Part shown: positions 1 through 8,609 of the stretch, one piece after another | Numbering within the stretch: position 1 is the first letter of the stretch | How the letters are laid out: each line of letters opens with the position of its first letter | Source of the DNA: Mesorhizobium xinjiangense | GTDB lineage: Bacteria; Pseudomonadota; Alphaproteobacteria; Rhizobiales; Rhizobiaceae | Length of the DNA: 64,000 nt | Reading direction: 5' to 3' | Assembly (NCBI RefSeq): GCF_009749525.1 | Contig: NZ_WOAC01000014.1 | Span: 1-64,000 of the forward strand | Translations under genes and position numbers: made by a program | Notes under the pieces: model-generated | Told to the model about the DNA's origin: nothing | Databases searched by the model: none | What the model saw: only the letters and a program-made list of their open reading frames with translations

Positions 1-22
1 CAAAACCCCTTCGGGCCGAAAG

Positions 23-65
23 TGTTACCCATGTCTCCGATATAAACTGTAACCAATGTGTCCGG
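23..65. repeat. imperfect direct repeat resembling an insertion-sequence end
   Basis: Two 17-base units (23-39 and 48-64), TGTTACCCATGTCTCCG and TGTAACCAATGTGTCCG, match at 14 of 17 positions. This TGTTACCCATGTGTCCGG style resembles terminal sequences of some alphaproteobacterial insertion sequences (IS481-like). No transposase is visible because the window begins here, so this is at most an end or remnant next to the tRNA gene. Confidence 0.3.
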
Positions 66-82
66 AACGGACCGTACTGAAA

Positions 83-159
83 TGGCGCGCCCGAAAGGAT
101 TCGAACCTCTGACCCCCAGATTCGTAGTCTGGTGCTCTATCCAGCTGAGCTACGGGCGC
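83..159 (-). tRNA. tRNA-Arg (anticodon ACG)
   Basis: The reverse complement folds as a tRNA. The acceptor stem GCGCCCG (159-153) pairs with CGGGCGC (93-87), followed by discriminator G and an encoded CCA (85-83). The D arm TAGCTCAG, the T-loop GGTTCGAATCC and the anticodon stem-loop CAGACTACGAATCTG are all present. The anticodon ACG (125-123) is the inosine-modified one that reads CGU/CGC/CGA arginine codons. The gene is 77 nt including CCA. tRNA genes are common integration sites, and an IS-end-like sequence lies just beyond the 3' end. Confidence 0.97.
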
Positions 160-349
160 GCACAGGACATTTCGAAATGCCCACTTTCGCCTTCGATCGG
201 CGGGCGGCGATGCCGTGTCCCGCGAACGGAATTGCTACCTAATGAAGGTCGGCGCGAAAAGCAAGCCGCATAAACGGAAAACTTTGCTGCCGGACCAACT
301 GCACCTCGCCGCGAGGCGGAACCCCGAGCAAGCGCCCGCCCCCCCCCGA

Positions 350-1855
350 TCACGCCATGCGTTGCGCGTTGCGCGCCTGGTCGAGCCGCACCGGCTGGTC
401 GGGTATGGCGATCGCGAAGACGGTATGACCGCCGACGCTTTCCACGAGCTCCAGCGTCCCGCCATGAGCGCGCACCAGCTCGTGGGCGATCGCCAGGCCA
501 AGCCCGGTGCCGCCCGAGCGCGCCGCACCGCGGAAAGCGGCAAACAGGTTCTCGCGCGCCTTCGGCGGCAGGCCGGGGCCCGTATCCTCGACCAGAATGC
601 GGGCGACGGTGCCCTGGCGCTCGGCGCCGATCGTCAGCCTGCGCACCACCGCGCTCTCGGTGTCGGCGGCCATGGCCTGCACGGCGTTGCGCGACAGGTT
701 GATGAGCACACGGAAGAGCTGGTCGGCATCGGCGTCGACCTCGAATTCGCGCGCAACGGCGTTGACGAACTCGACACCCGTATCGGGATCGATGCCGAGC
801 AGTCCGTGCACATCCACCACGAGGCGGTGCAGCCGCACGATGCGCCGTGCCGGCGGCGGCTCGTGAGCGCGGCCATAAGCCAGCACATTCTCCGTGTAGC
901 CCACAGCGCGGTCGAGCGCGCGCACCAGCTTGGGTGCGAAGAGCTGCACGGAGGGATCCGGCACCGAGCTCAGCCGGTCGGAAATCAACTGGGCGGAGGC
1001 CAGGATGTTGCGCATGTCGTGATTGATCTTGGAAACGGCGAGACCGAGGTCGGCCAGGTGCTTTTTCTCGCCGAGCGTGCGCTGCAGCTCGCTCTGCATG
1101 ACGGCGAGTTCGCGTTCGGCGACCCCAAGCTCGTCGCTGCGCGGCTTCGGTTTCATGACGCGGGCGGGGTCATCCGGTTCCTCGGCGAAAGCGACCATGG
1201 CGTTGCGCATTTCGCGGATCGGCCGGATCATGATGGCGTGAATGGCGAAAAAGACGAGGCCGGCCGTGATCAGCGAGATCAGGAGGGAAAGCAGCGCCAC
1301 ATTGCGCGCATAGATCAGCATGGCGTTGCGCAGCTTTGCATCGGGCAGGATGAGCTCGAATTCCATCATGCTGTCGCCGACCTTGCCGTAGACGCGCAGC
1401 ATGCGGTCGCCGCCATAAAACAGCGTGTCGAGCGCTCCCGAAATTGCCTCGATCGGCCCGACCTCGGCCGGCGCAATGTGTTCGTCGACGCTCGGCGGCA
1501 TCTCCGATTCCACCAGCAGGCGCGACACGCCCCCGTCGCGCACCGCCACCGCCTTGGCGCCGAGGGCCATCAGCACGTCGTTCTGCAGCTTCTGCGGCAG
1601 GTTGGCGAGGTCGCCCTGCACCAGAACGACCGAGGCCGAGGCCGCCGTCGCCAGTCGCTCCTCCAGCCAGCGCAAGCGGAAATTCGCGATCGATGGGATG
1701 AAGATCAGCACCTCGGCGATCATGACGAAGGCGATGGTCAGAAGCAGAAGCTTGGTCGACAGCCGCTTGATCCAGGGCACCGCACCGGACGGGCGCGGCG
1801 GACCCGCGTCACCGCCGGCCGGGCCATCGCCGCCATTGTTCGCCTCACCCGTCAT
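350..1855 (-). CDS. membrane sensor histidine kinase, no adjacent response regulator
   Basis: A 501-residue kinase when started at the ATG at 1855; an in-frame GTG at 1885 would add ten residues. A first membrane helix (about 33-55) and a second (about 186-208) bracket a periplasmic sensor region of about 130 residues, followed by a HAMP linker (209-265). The dimerisation box KINHDMRN places the phospho-accepting His at about 279. The ATPase domain shows an N box (NLSRNAVQAM), G1 (VEDTGPGLP) and G2 (GGTGLGLAI). It follows the flavoprotein gene by about 60 bases in the same direction, so it is probably the last gene of that operon. No response regulator lies nearby, so its partner must be elsewhere. 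The signal it senses cannot be told from sequence; a redox or metal-linked role is only suggested by context. Confidence 0.9.
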   Translation of the reverse strand: MTGEANNGGDGPAGGDAGPPRPSGAVPWIKRLSTKLLLLTIAFVMIAEVLIFIPSIANFRLRWLEERLATAASASVVLVQGDLANLPQKLQNDVLMALGAKAVAVRDGGVSRLLVESEMPPSVDEHIAPAEVGPIEAISGALDTLFYGGDRMLRVYGKVGDSMMEFELILPDAKLRNAMLIYARNVALLSLLISLITAGLVFFAIHAIMIRPIREMRNAMVAFAEEPDDPARVMKPKPRSDELGVAERELAVMQSELQRTLGEKKHLADLGLAVSKINHDMRNILASAQLISDRLSSVPDPSVQLFAPKLVRALDRAVGYTENVLAYGRAHEPPPARRIVRLHRLVVDVHGLLGIDPDTGVEFVNAVAREFEVDADADQLFRVLINLSRNAVQAMAADTESAVVRRLTIGAERQGTVARILVEDTGPGLPPKARENLFAAFRGAARSGGTGLGLAIAHELVRAHGGTLELVESVGGHTVFAIAIPDQPVRLDQARNAQRMA

Positions 1856-1918
1856 CGCCTGCGCTTTTCCAGCTCTGCCCGGCACGATCTTTTCCCATTC
1901 GGCATCTCCCGCCGTTTC

Positions 1919-3343
1919 TCAGCCGAGGCGGCGGAGCAAGCGGATGACCCGCCGTATGAGGGGCTTGCGGGCCATATCCGCAAAATAGGTGACGGCAGCC
2001 CGTTTGCCAATTTCGGACATGGTCGGGTATGGCGGGATATAGGAGACCATATCCTTCAGCCCGAGCTTCCTCGTCATCGCCAGGGTCCACAGATTGATCA
2101 TCTCGCCCGCCCCCGCACCGACGATCGTCACGCCGATGATGCGCCCATGCCGGCCGGCAAGGAGCTTGATGAAACCGGTCGTTGCCCGTTCGGCCTGGGC
2201 GCGGTCGTTCTCTCCATAGGGCCAGCGCAGGACAGAGACCTTGCCGGTGCGCAGCGCCTCGGCCTCGGTGAGCCCGACATGGGCGAGCTCCGGATCGGTG
2301 AAGGTGACCCTGGGAACGGGATGGCGGTCCGCGCGCACTGGCAGGCGAAACAGGAGCGACTTGACGACCAGCGCGGCGTGGTGGCCGGCCACATGGGTGA
2401 ATTGCGGCCCGCCCACGACATCGCCGATCGCGTAGACGCGCTTGTTGGTCGTCCTCAGCCCGGTCGTGACCTTGATCCCCTTGGCATCGTGGGCAATGCC
2501 GGCCTTGTCCAGGCCGAGACCGGCGGTATTGGCGGCGCGGCCGGTTGCCACGAGAAGGTGCGTCCCGTCCACCGCAGCGGGACCGCCGTCGCTCTCGACA
2601 TGCACGCGAACACCGCTGCGCCCCCGTTTTGCCACGCGCAGCACGCGCGTGTTTTCACGGATGTCGATGCCCTCGCCGCGCAGCCGCTCGGCCACGATGG
2701 CGGCAGGCTCGGGATCGTCCGCGCCGAGCACGCGGGCGGCTTCGACGACCGTCACCTGCGACCCTAGCCGACGGTGCGCCTGGGCCAGTTCCAGCCCCAC
2801 CGGCCCGCCGCCGATGACGAGGAGACGGCGCGGCAGGCGCTTCAGATCGAATACGGATTCGTTGGTGAGATAGGCGACCTTGTCGAGGCCCTCGATGAGC
2901 GGCACGGCGGGCGACGAGCCCGTCGCCAGAACGAAACGGCGCGCGCGCACCTCGGTATCGCCGGCCTCAACGGTGCGCGCATCCTTGAAGCGGGCCTCGG
3001 CCTTGATGACATGGACGCCGAGCGCGGTGAAGCGCTCCACCGAATCGTTGGGCGCGATCGCCGCGATCACGTCGTGGACATGGTTGTTGACCCGGGCGAA
3101 ATCGATATCCGGCTCGACCGACGCGATACCGAAAGGCGCGGCGTTGCGCATGAAATGGGCCCGCCGGCCGGCCGCGATCATCGCCTTTGACGGCACGCAG
3201 CCATAGTTCAGGCAATCGCCGCCCATCGCCCCTTTTTCGATCAGCACGACCGGTACGCCGAAGGCGGCGGCCGCCGCGGCCACGGTGAGCCCGCCGGAGC
3301 CGGCGCCGATGACGCAAATGTCGGGAGTGAGGATTTTGCTCAT
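1919..3343 (-). CDS. FAD-dependent disulfide oxidoreductase, mercuric-reductase-like
   Basis: A 474-residue pyridine nucleotide-disulfide oxidoreductase of the dihydrolipoamide dehydrogenase/mercuric reductase superfamily. The start at 3343 (MSKILTPD) precedes the FAD fold IGAGSGG at once; longer upstream extensions add only low-complexity residues. The redox pair is Cys44/Cys49 in GGDCLNYGCVPSK, and the NAD(P)H fold is VIGGGPVGLELA. The C-terminal dimer motif reads YPTMSE, with Tyr where lipoamide dehydrogenases have His, and the protein lacks both the C-terminal Cys-Cys pair of true MerA and an N-terminal heavy-metal domain. The TVP38-type gene lies 40 bases upstream, a frequent pairing in bacteria. 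The electron acceptor is unknown, and mercury reduction is not supported. Confidence 0.88.
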   Translation of the reverse strand: MSKILTPDICVIGAGSGGLTVAAAAAAFGVPVVLIEKGAMGGDCLNYGCVPSKAMIAAGRRAHFMRNAAPFGIASVEPDIDFARVNNHVHDVIAAIAPNDSVERFTALGVHVIKAEARFKDARTVEAGDTEVRARRFVLATGSSPAVPLIEGLDKVAYLTNESVFDLKRLPRRLLVIGGGPVGLELAQAHRRLGSQVTVVEAARVLGADDPEPAAIVAERLRGEGIDIRENTRVLRVAKRGRSGVRVHVESDGGPAAVDGTHLLVATGRAANTAGLGLDKAGIAHDAKGIKVTTGLRTTNKRVYAIGDVVGGPQFTHVAGHHAALVVKSLLFRLPVRADRHPVPRVTFTDPELAHVGLTEAEALRTGKVSVLRWPYGENDRAQAERATTGFIKLLAGRHGRIIGVTIVGAGAGEMINLWTLAMTRKLGLKDMVSYIPPYPTMSEIGKRAAVTYFADMARKPLIRRVIRLLRRLG

Positions 3344-3383
3344 CCGCTTTCCTGGCGATCCCTCGCAACGGTTGCCGACGCGT

Positions 3384-4136
3384 TCAGCCATCCTTGCCGG
3401 CTGCCGCCCTGATCTTCTTGATGATGGTGGGGATCGCCGCAACAAGCGCGAGCAGGAGAAGGGCGATCGTGATCTCCGGCGTCACGAGATCGGCCAGCCG
3501 GACGTCGCGCCCCGACCGCTTGGCGGCGGCCAGAACGCTGCCCACCCCCTCGCCCAGATAGGCATAGGCGAATGTGCCGGGCAGGATGCCGATAAAGGTC
3601 GCCGCGACATAGGTGCGCAGCGGCACGCCGAACAGTGCCGGCGCGATATTGACCAGCCAGAAGGGAAAGATCGGCGCGAGCCGCAACACCAGCAGGTAGC
3701 CGAAAGCGTCTTCGCGTAGTCCCCTGGCAAGGCGTGCTGTGCGCCCGGCGGCCCTTCGTTCCAGCGTGTCGTGCAGCGCCGTGCGCGCGGCCAGATAGAC
3801 GGCAGCGGCACCGATGGTGGCGGCGATCGCAACGACGACGCCGGCGATGAGCCAGCCGAAGAGAAAGCCGCCGAAGACGGTGAGCGCCGATGCGGCGGGA
3901 AAGGAAAAGGCGACGGCGAGCACGTAAAGAACGAAGAAAGCCGCCAGTGCGCGCCAGAAATTCTCCGCCACATGGGCCTCGAGGACGGTCTGGCGTTGTG
4001 CCAGATACTCCAGGGAGAAATAGTGGTGCCAGCCCATCGCGTAGGCGAACGCAAGCCCGGCCAGCAGAATGACCACGGGCAGCAGGCGGGCATGGCGGCG
4101 CCAACGGCGGGCTCCATTGTCGCCGGCGTTCGGCAT
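3384..4136 (-). CDS. TVP38/TMEM64 (DedA-superfamily) membrane protein
   Basis: A 250-residue polytopic inner-membrane protein. The ATG at 4136 has a good GAGGAA ribosome-binding site. Helices are visible at about 15-35, 50-75 and 82-105, a central SNARE-associated/DedA core contains the LRLAPIFPFWLVNIAPALFG segment typical of TVP38, and a C-terminal helix is followed by a basic tail. The family is thought to handle phospholipid or ion transport, but substrates are unproven. It is the first gene of the leftward run TVP38 - flavoprotein - kinase, an arrangement suggesting that membrane protein and oxidoreductase act together. Confidence 0.88.
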   Translation of the reverse strand: MPNAGDNGARRWRRHARLLPVVILLAGLAFAYAMGWHHYFSLEYLAQRQTVLEAHVAENFWRALAAFFVLYVLAVAFSFPAASALTVFGGFLFGWLIAGVVVAIAATIGAAAVYLAARTALHDTLERRAAGRTARLARGLREDAFGYLLVLRLAPIFPFWLVNIAPALFGVPLRTYVAATFIGILPGTFAYAYLGEGVGSVLAAAKRSGRDVRLADLVTPEITIALLLLALVAAIPTIIKKIRAAAGKDG

Positions 4137-4363
4137 GGCGGTTTCCTCGCGCATCGCTAATGGAGCGAATTTGACATTGGAGTCCTCGGTTTGGTGACTG
4201 AGCGTCTTACACTCCTGGCGTTGTTCATGGCGACCTAAATGACGTGATGGCGCCATCGCGGCAAGGCATGCTGCGCAATTTCACCGTGTCTTGAGACCGC
4301 ATCGATTGCACTTCACCCTTTTGTGAGTCACCGGCGGTCAGCCCGGAAAACCGCCAGACAATT

Positions 4364-4400
4364 CCCGCTCAATCGGAATCGTTTGAAGCGAATGCGCGCG
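4364..4400 (-). repeat. remnant of the dispersed palindromic repeat
   Basis: The segment CCCGCTCAATCGGAATCGTT and the following TGAAGCGAATGCGCGCG match one palindromic arm of the full repeat copies (for example 12108-12134) with a few changes. The rest of the element is missing. It lies directly upstream of the rpmH promoter. Confidence 0.5.
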
Positions 4401-4412
4401 AAGGGCCGATTA

Positions 4413-4441
4413 TTGACACCGCCCGGCCTTGCCCGTATAAG
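4413..4441 (+). promoter_or_regulatory. sigma-70 type promoter of rpmH-rnpA-yidC
   Basis: TTGACA (4413-4418) and TATAAG (4436-4441) are separated by exactly 17 bases, close to the ideal for the housekeeping sigma factor. It lies about 120 bases before rpmH and points toward it. This is the clearest promoter in the window and fits the high expression expected for ribosomal protein L34. Confidence 0.75.
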
Positions 4442-4562
4442 CCGCGGCACGCTCGGATCGATGATCCGGCGCAATTGCTGTTGCGCCTTGGTCGATCGAG
4501 CAAAGCTCCTGCTCACACGAGAGACAGAACCAAGAAGGGCCGCACGCCGCGGTATTAAATAA

Positions 4563-4697
4563 ATGAAGCGCACCTATCAGCCGTCCAAGCTTGTCCGCAA
4601 GCGCCGCCATGGTTTTCGCGCGCGCATGGCCACCAAGGGTGGCCGCAGCGTGATCGCCGCTCGCCGCAATCGCGGCCGCAAGCGCCTGTCGGCCTGA
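4563..4697 (+). CDS. rpmH: 50S ribosomal protein L34
   Basis: A 44-residue, very basic protein beginning [20 protein letters not shown] and ending [10 protein letters not shown], the invariant pattern of bacterial L34. It belongs to the large ribosomal subunit. The length (44) is exactly that of the family. It is followed 17 bases later by rnpA, the near-universal rpmH-rnpA order, and preceded by a strong promoter. Confidence 0.98.
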   Translation: MKRTYQPSKLVRKRRHGFRARMATKGGRSVIAARRNRGRKRLSA

Positions 4698-4714
4698 GAC
4701 GGATCGCCCACCCC

Positions 4715-5080
4715 TTGCCTGCAGCCGGCCCTGGCGACGCGCGTCCGATCGGACGCCTTCGCAAACGCACGGAATTTCTGGCGGTCCAGCGTGGCGAGAA
4801 GCGGCGCGGCCGCCTCTTTCTGCTTGAGGTACGCGATCGCGGCGACAACGAGCCGCCGCGCCTTGGCCTGACAGTCACGAAGAAGACGGGCAACGCCGTG
4901 GTCCGCAACCGAGTCCGGCGGCGCCTGCGCGAAGCCGTGCGCACACATGCCGCGGTCGACATGGCGCCTGGCAAGGACTATGTGATTGTCGGCCGTCGCG
5001 AAATATTGACCGCCCGGTTCGATGCCTTGCAGGCCGAACTCTCCAGACGCATCCGCGGAACTGTCCGAGATGGAAAATAA
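4715..5080 (+). CDS. rnpA: ribonuclease P protein component
   Basis: A 121-residue basic protein subunit of RNase P, which helps the catalytic RNA trim the 5' leader of tRNA precursors. The family signature [13 protein letters not shown] lies at about residues 65-77, and the N-terminal segment [20 protein letters not shown] is typical of rhizobial RnpA. The predicted start is TTG at 4715; no better ATG exists upstream of the conserved region. Its 3' end overlaps the start of yidC by 11 bases, implying translational coupling. Confidence 0.95.
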   Translation: MPAAGPGDARPIGRLRKRTEFLAVQRGEKRRGRLFLLEVRDRGDNEPPRLGLTVTKKTGNAVVRNRVRRRLREAVRTHAAVDMAPGKDYVIVGRREILTARFDALQAELSRRIRGTVRDGK

Positions 5081-6893
5081 TCGTAATTTCTTCATAACGA
5101 TCGCGCTGTCGATCCTCATACTTACGGTGTGGCAGGTGTTCTATGTGAACCCGCGCATCGAGGAGCAGCGCGAGACCGTGCGCGTCGAGACCGAGCAGGC
5201 GGCGGCGCAGCAGGATGCGCAGACACCGCAGGCCAGCGGGTCGCAGGGCGATGCATCCTCGATCCCCGCGACGTCGAACGGCCAGGTGCCCGGCGGTTCG
5301 ACCGCCCAGGCAGCGGCAGCCAACCGCGAGGCGGCGCTCGCTGCCACCGATCGGGTGCAGATCGAAACGCCGCGGCTTTCCGGTTCGATCAACCTGAGGG
5401 GCGGGCGCATCGACGACCTGCTGCTCAAGGACTACCGGGTGACGGTCAAGAAGGATTCGCCCAATATCGAACTTCTGAACCCGGCCGGACAGCAGAATGG
5501 CTTTTTCGCCGAGGTTGGCTTCACGGCCAACGAAGCAGCGGGAGAAGTGCCCGGACCCGACACGGTGTGGACGGTCGAGGGCGAACCGGTCCTGACGCCG
5601 GCGAGCCCTGTCGAGCTTAGCTTCACCAACGACAAGGGCCTGACCTTCACGCGGACCATCGCAGTCGACTCCAACTATATGTTCACGGTCGCCGACAGCG
5701 TGTCGAACGCGGGCGAGGCCCCCGTCGCGCTCAACGCCTATGGCCGCGTGACGCGCTTCAACAAGCCGGACACGCAGAGCATCTACGTGCTGCATGAAGG
5801 CCTGATCGGCGTGACCGGCGAGGAAGGCCTGCAGGAGATCGACTATTCGGACGTCGAGGAGGACGGGCAGATCAGTCCGTCCAAATCCACCGACGGCTGG
5901 CTCGGCATCACCGACAAGTACTGGGGCGTGGCCCTGGTGCCTTCGACCAAGCAGCCATTCCAGCCGCGCTACAGCTTTTCTTCCCAGGGCGTGCCGCGTT
6001 ATCAGTCGGATTTCGTGACCGACCAGATCGTGGTCGAGCCCGGCCAGACGTCGACGACGGAAACGCTGGTCTTTGCCGGCGCCAAGGAAGTCGGCACGGT
6101 CCAGGCCTATGAAACCGACCGGCAAATTCGCCAGTTCGACCTTCTGATCGACTGGGGCTGGTTCTATTTCATCACCAAGCCGATGTTCTATCTCATCGAC
6201 TTCCTCTACAAGATGCTCGGCAATTTCGGCCTGGCGATCCTCGGCACGACCGTCGTCGTCAAGCTCATCTTCTTCCCGCTCGCCAACAAGTCGTACAAGT
6301 CGATGGCGAATATGAAGAAGATGCAGCCTGCCATGCTGGAGATCCGCGAGAAATACGCGGACGACAAGATGAAGCAGCAGCAGGCCATGATGGAGCTCTA
6401 CAAGAAGGAGAAGATCAATCCGATCGCCGGCTGCTGGCCGGTTCTGATCCAGATCCCGGTCTTCTTCGCGCTCTACAAGGTGCTCTACGTCACCATCGAG
6501 ATGCGCCACGCGCCGTTTTTCGGCTGGATCCAGGATCTCGCCGCGCCGGACCCGACATCGGTCTTCAACCTGTTCGGGCTCCTGCCCTATGACGTGCCGA
6601 CCTTCATGATGATCGGCGTGTGGCCGCTGATCATGGGCATCACCATGTTCCTGCAGATGCGCATGAACCCGACGCCGCCCGATCCCACCCAGGCCATGAT
6701 CTTCACCTGGATGCCGGTCGTCTTCACCTTCATGCTGGCGACCTTCCCGGCCGGTCTGGTCATCTACTGGGCGTGGAACAACTTCCTGTCGATCGTCCAG
6801 CAGGGCGTCATCATGAAACGCCAGGGCGCCAAGATCGAGCTGTGGGACAATCTGGTGGGCCTGTTCAAGAAGAAGCCGAAACCGGCCGAATAG
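5070..6893 (+). CDS. yidC: membrane protein insertase YidC
   Basis: A 607-residue YidC/Oxa1 insertase, starting [18 protein letters not shown]. One N-terminal membrane helix (about 6-23) is followed by a Gln/Ala/Pro-rich linker, a large periplasmic domain (about 90-350) and the conserved insertase core (about 360-590) with the KMQP helical hairpin and [20 protein letters not shown]. The positively charged groove residue is Lys ([10 protein letters not shown]) rather than the Arg of E. coli, a substitution I recall as common in alphaproteobacteria. YidC inserts inner-membrane proteins alone or with SecYEG. The gene is the last of the rpmH operon and ends just before a strong terminator. Confidence 0.97.
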   Translation: MENNRNFFITIALSILILTVWQVFYVNPRIEEQRETVRVETEQAAAQQDAQTPQASGSQGDASSIPATSNGQVPGGSTAQAAAANREAALAATDRVQIETPRLSGSINLRGGRIDDLLLKDYRVTVKKDSPNIELLNPAGQQNGFFAEVGFTANEAAGEVPGPDTVWTVEGEPVLTPASPVELSFTNDKGLTFTRTIAVDSNYMFTVADSVSNAGEAPVALNAYGRVTRFNKPDTQSIYVLHEGLIGVTGEEGLQEIDYSDVEEDGQISPSKSTDGWLGITDKYWGVALVPSTKQPFQPRYSFSSQGVPRYQSDFVTDQIVVEPGQTSTTETLVFAGAKEVGTVQAYETDRQIRQFDLLIDWGWFYFITKPMFYLIDFLYKMLGNFGLAILGTTVVVKLIFFPLANKSYKSMANMKKMQPAMLEIREKYADDKMKQQQAMMELYKKEKINPIAGCWPVLIQIPVFFALYKVLYVTIEMRHAPFFGWIQDLAAPDPTSVFNLFGLLPYDVPTFMMIGVWPLIMGITMFLQMRMNPTPPDPTQAMIFTWMPVVFTFMLATFPAGLVIYWAWNNFLSIVQQGVIMKRQGAKIELWDNLVGLFKKKPKPAE

Positions 6894-6917
6894 GGGCCCG
6901 CAGCAATTCCAAGTCAA

Positions 6918-6945
6918 AAGGCCCGCCTTGCGCGGGCCTTTTTTT
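6918..6945 (+). terminator. rho-independent terminator after yidC
   Basis: A perfect 9-bp stem, AAGGCCCGC (6918-6926) with GCGGGCCTT (6932-6940), has a 5-base loop and continues into a T run to 6945. It lies 25 bases after the yidC stop. Confidence 0.9.
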
Positions 6946-7016
6946 CGGAAGCAGTCCGCCGCGCGCCCTATGCGCCCCATGTCGAGCGCGGCCACGGCGC
7001 AGCGTTCAGATGCGAA

Positions 7017-7718
7017 TCAATGCGCCGTCATCTCGCTGGCGATCTCATCCCCGCTGAGCGACGAAGGATAATATGTCGGCCAATTGGTGACCTCTTTCAG
7101 CAAGGCCGCACGGTCGTTGCCCCAATAGAGGTGGTAGTGATCGGCCTGCGCCGGCGCGATACGGTGATCGCTGAACTGGATGAAGCCCGGCGCCTCGTCG
7201 TCGCCTTCGGTCTTCTTGAAGACGTAGCGCACGCCCCGGTTGCCGGCCTCGTATGTCAGGATCTCGTACCCGTCGGAAGCATAGCGGCCTTCGACGAAGC
7301 CGCCATCCTCGTGAAACGTGACTCGGTCGCCGCTGATGACGATGCGATCGACCTGCGTGCGATACCCCGTCGTGTAGTATGCGCGGTATTCCTCGGCGGA
7401 CTTGTCGCCATGCTCCGCCTTTTGCGCCATGACGGGGTCCAATGTGCCATCCTCCAGATAGGGATAGACGGATTGCCAGTCGCCTTGCCAATCCGACAGG
7501 GCGCGCGCTTCGATCTGGCTGTCCTCGAAATGCCCCTTGTAGATGGCGTCGTCGGAGCCGTGAGAATGCTCATGCGCCTTGTCGTCGCCGTGAGAATGAT
7601 GATCGTGCGCCGAAGTATCCTTCGCGCTCTGGTTTGCCTGTGCTTGTGCCTGCGCCGCAAGAAGCAGCGTCGAAACTATCGCCAGCGCGCCGACGCACTT
7701 GGTGATCGCCGTTTGCAT
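7017..7718 (-). CDS. zinT: periplasmic zinc-binding protein ZinT (YodA)
   Basis: A 233-residue exported protein with a signal peptide (about 1-27), a His/Asp-rich metal-binding stretch (about 38-56) and a ZinT domain with the family's sequence run (WQSVYPYLEDG, YYTTGYRT, FQF-like FIQFSDH, and HYHLYWGND near the C-terminus). ZinT captures periplasmic zinc and hands it to ZnuA-type transporters under zinc shortage. A near-perfect 20-bp palindrome 50 bases upstream matches a Zur box, so zinc repression is likely. It has been placed between yidC and engB, which are usually neighbours in this order. Confidence 0.92.
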   Translation of the reverse strand: MQTAITKCVGALAIVSTLLLAAQAQAQANQSAKDTSAHDHHSHGDDKAHEHSHGSDDAIYKGHFEDSQIEARALSDWQGDWQSVYPYLEDGTLDPVMAQKAEHGDKSAEEYRAYYTTGYRTQVDRIVISGDRVTFHEDGGFVEGRYASDGYEILTYEAGNRGVRYVFKKTEGDDEAPGFIQFSDHRIAPAQADHYHLYWGNDRAALLKEVTNWPTYYPSSLSGDEIASEMTAH

Positions 7719-7767
7719 TACCTGGACCTCTGTTTTTCCGGTTTTGAATGAAGGTGGTTGGTGATTC

Positions 7768-7787
7768 TGTTACGTTATTACGTAACA
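7768..7787 (-). promoter_or_regulatory. candidate Zur operator upstream of zinT
   Basis: TGTTACGTTATTACGTAACA is a 20-bp inverted repeat with only one non-complementary pair position on each side of the centre. It fits the alphaproteobacterial Zur box style (TGTTAT/C...A/GTAACA) and lies about 50 bases before zinT, where it would overlap the promoter. Confidence 0.7.
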
Positions 7788-7866
7788 GACGACGCCGTAG
7801 CTGAATGTCACCGTTCTGACAAGGGGCATTCGGCTTACCGTTGCCGCACCGGTCCCAAGACCAACC

Positions 7867-8514
7867 TCAATCCGCCAGCAGGTCGGCGAGCACCATCTGC
7901 TTGTAGGCGTCGACGATCGCCTGGCCCTCTTTGCGTTCGGTGGCGATCGCCAGGCGCATCGTCGCCTCGCCGAGATGCATCACCAGGAAGGCCTTCGTCG
8001 CCACGTCGTCGGCCTCGGCGGCGGGCTTCAACCGGATAACGACGTCGGCCAGCATCTTGCCGAGCACGCGGCCCTGCTCGAGTTCCATCGCGCACAGAGC
8101 CTTGTCGGCCTGGGTGCCCGACCAGATGTCGCGCATCACCGGCTCGGCCAGAAACATCGCATAATAGGTGTCGATCAGGTCCGAGAAGGCGTCGCGCAAC
8201 GCGGCCATGCTTTGCACGCCGGCAAGGCCTTGGCCGATGCAATGACAGCTCATCGCGTTGTACCGCTCGGCCAGCGTGGCGATGATGGCCGTCTTGTCGG
8301 GGAAATACTGGTAGAGCGAGCCGATCGAAACGCCGGCGCGCTCGGCGACTTCGCTCATTTTCATCGCATCGCTGCCTGCCTTCTCGATCAAGGCTGTGGC
8401 CGCCGACAGCATGCGCTCGACACGCTCGCGGCTGCGCTTCTGCGTCGGCATCCTGCGTGCCGCCAACACCGAATGCGTCATTGTCCCAAGCCCGTTCTCG
8501 CCCATTTCCTTCAT
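7867..8514 (-). CDS. TetR family transcriptional regulator
   Basis: A 215-residue repressor. The TetR_N helix-turn-helix (about 25-72) includes MSEVAERAGVSIGSLYQYFPDKTAI, the classic recognition-helix pattern; the rest is the helical ligand-binding domain. An alternative start is the internal Met at residue 12 or 22. It is divergent from the NmrA-like oxidoreductase gene, and the 96-base gap holds an 18-bp perfect palindrome, so it probably represses itself and that gene. The ligand is unknown. Confidence 0.9.
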   Translation of the reverse strand: MKEMGENGLGTMTHSVLAARRMPTQKRSRERVERMLSAATALIEKAGSDAMKMSEVAERAGVSIGSLYQYFPDKTAIIATLAERYNAMSCHCIGQGLAGVQSMAALRDAFSDLIDTYYAMFLAEPVMRDIWSGTQADKALCAMELEQGRVLGKMLADVVIRLKPAAEADDVATKAFLVMHLGEATMRLAIATERKEGQAIVDAYKQMVLADLLAD

Positions 8515-8559
8515 CCGGTTTCGTGCATCGATACTTGACTTCCATAATATGAGGATTTA

Positions 8560-8577
8560 TCACATTTGCAAATGTGA
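8560..8577. promoter_or_regulatory. candidate TetR operator
   Basis: TCACATTTGCAAATGTGA is an 18-bp perfect palindrome in the gap between the divergent TetR gene and the NmrA-like gene. It sits 33 bases before the latter's start codon, the expected place for a regulator controlling both directions. Confidence 0.65.
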
Positions 8578-8609
8578 GCTTTCCTCATCTTTTTGCACTG
8601 GAGGTTGTC

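Larger units (their letters stand above)
4137..4562. other. intergenic region between the TVP38 gene and rpmH
   Basis: 426 bases between divergent genes. The part at 4364-4400 resembles one palindrome of the dispersed repeat family found elsewhere in the window. The rpmH promoter follows at 4413-4441, giving a long untranslated leader of roughly 110-120 bases. No convincing gene was seen on either strand. Confidence 0.6.

Noticed and set aside
215-2767. 850-codon open frame on the plus strand
   Set aside because: It runs antisense through the kinase and flavoprotein genes, both of which have clear domain motifs. Long antisense frames are common in GC-rich DNA, and the encoded residues are Arg/His-rich without any family.
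1919-3343. Calling the flavoprotein mercuric reductase (MerA) or lipoamide dehydrogenase
   Set aside because: It lacks the C-terminal Cys pair and metal domain of MerA and has Tyr in place of the lipoamide dehydrogenase His. Only the superfamily is safe.
4875-6995. 706-codon minus-strand open frame
   Set aside because: Antisense to rnpA and yidC, low-complexity Asp/Arg/His composition, no ribosome-binding site. Shadow of yidC.
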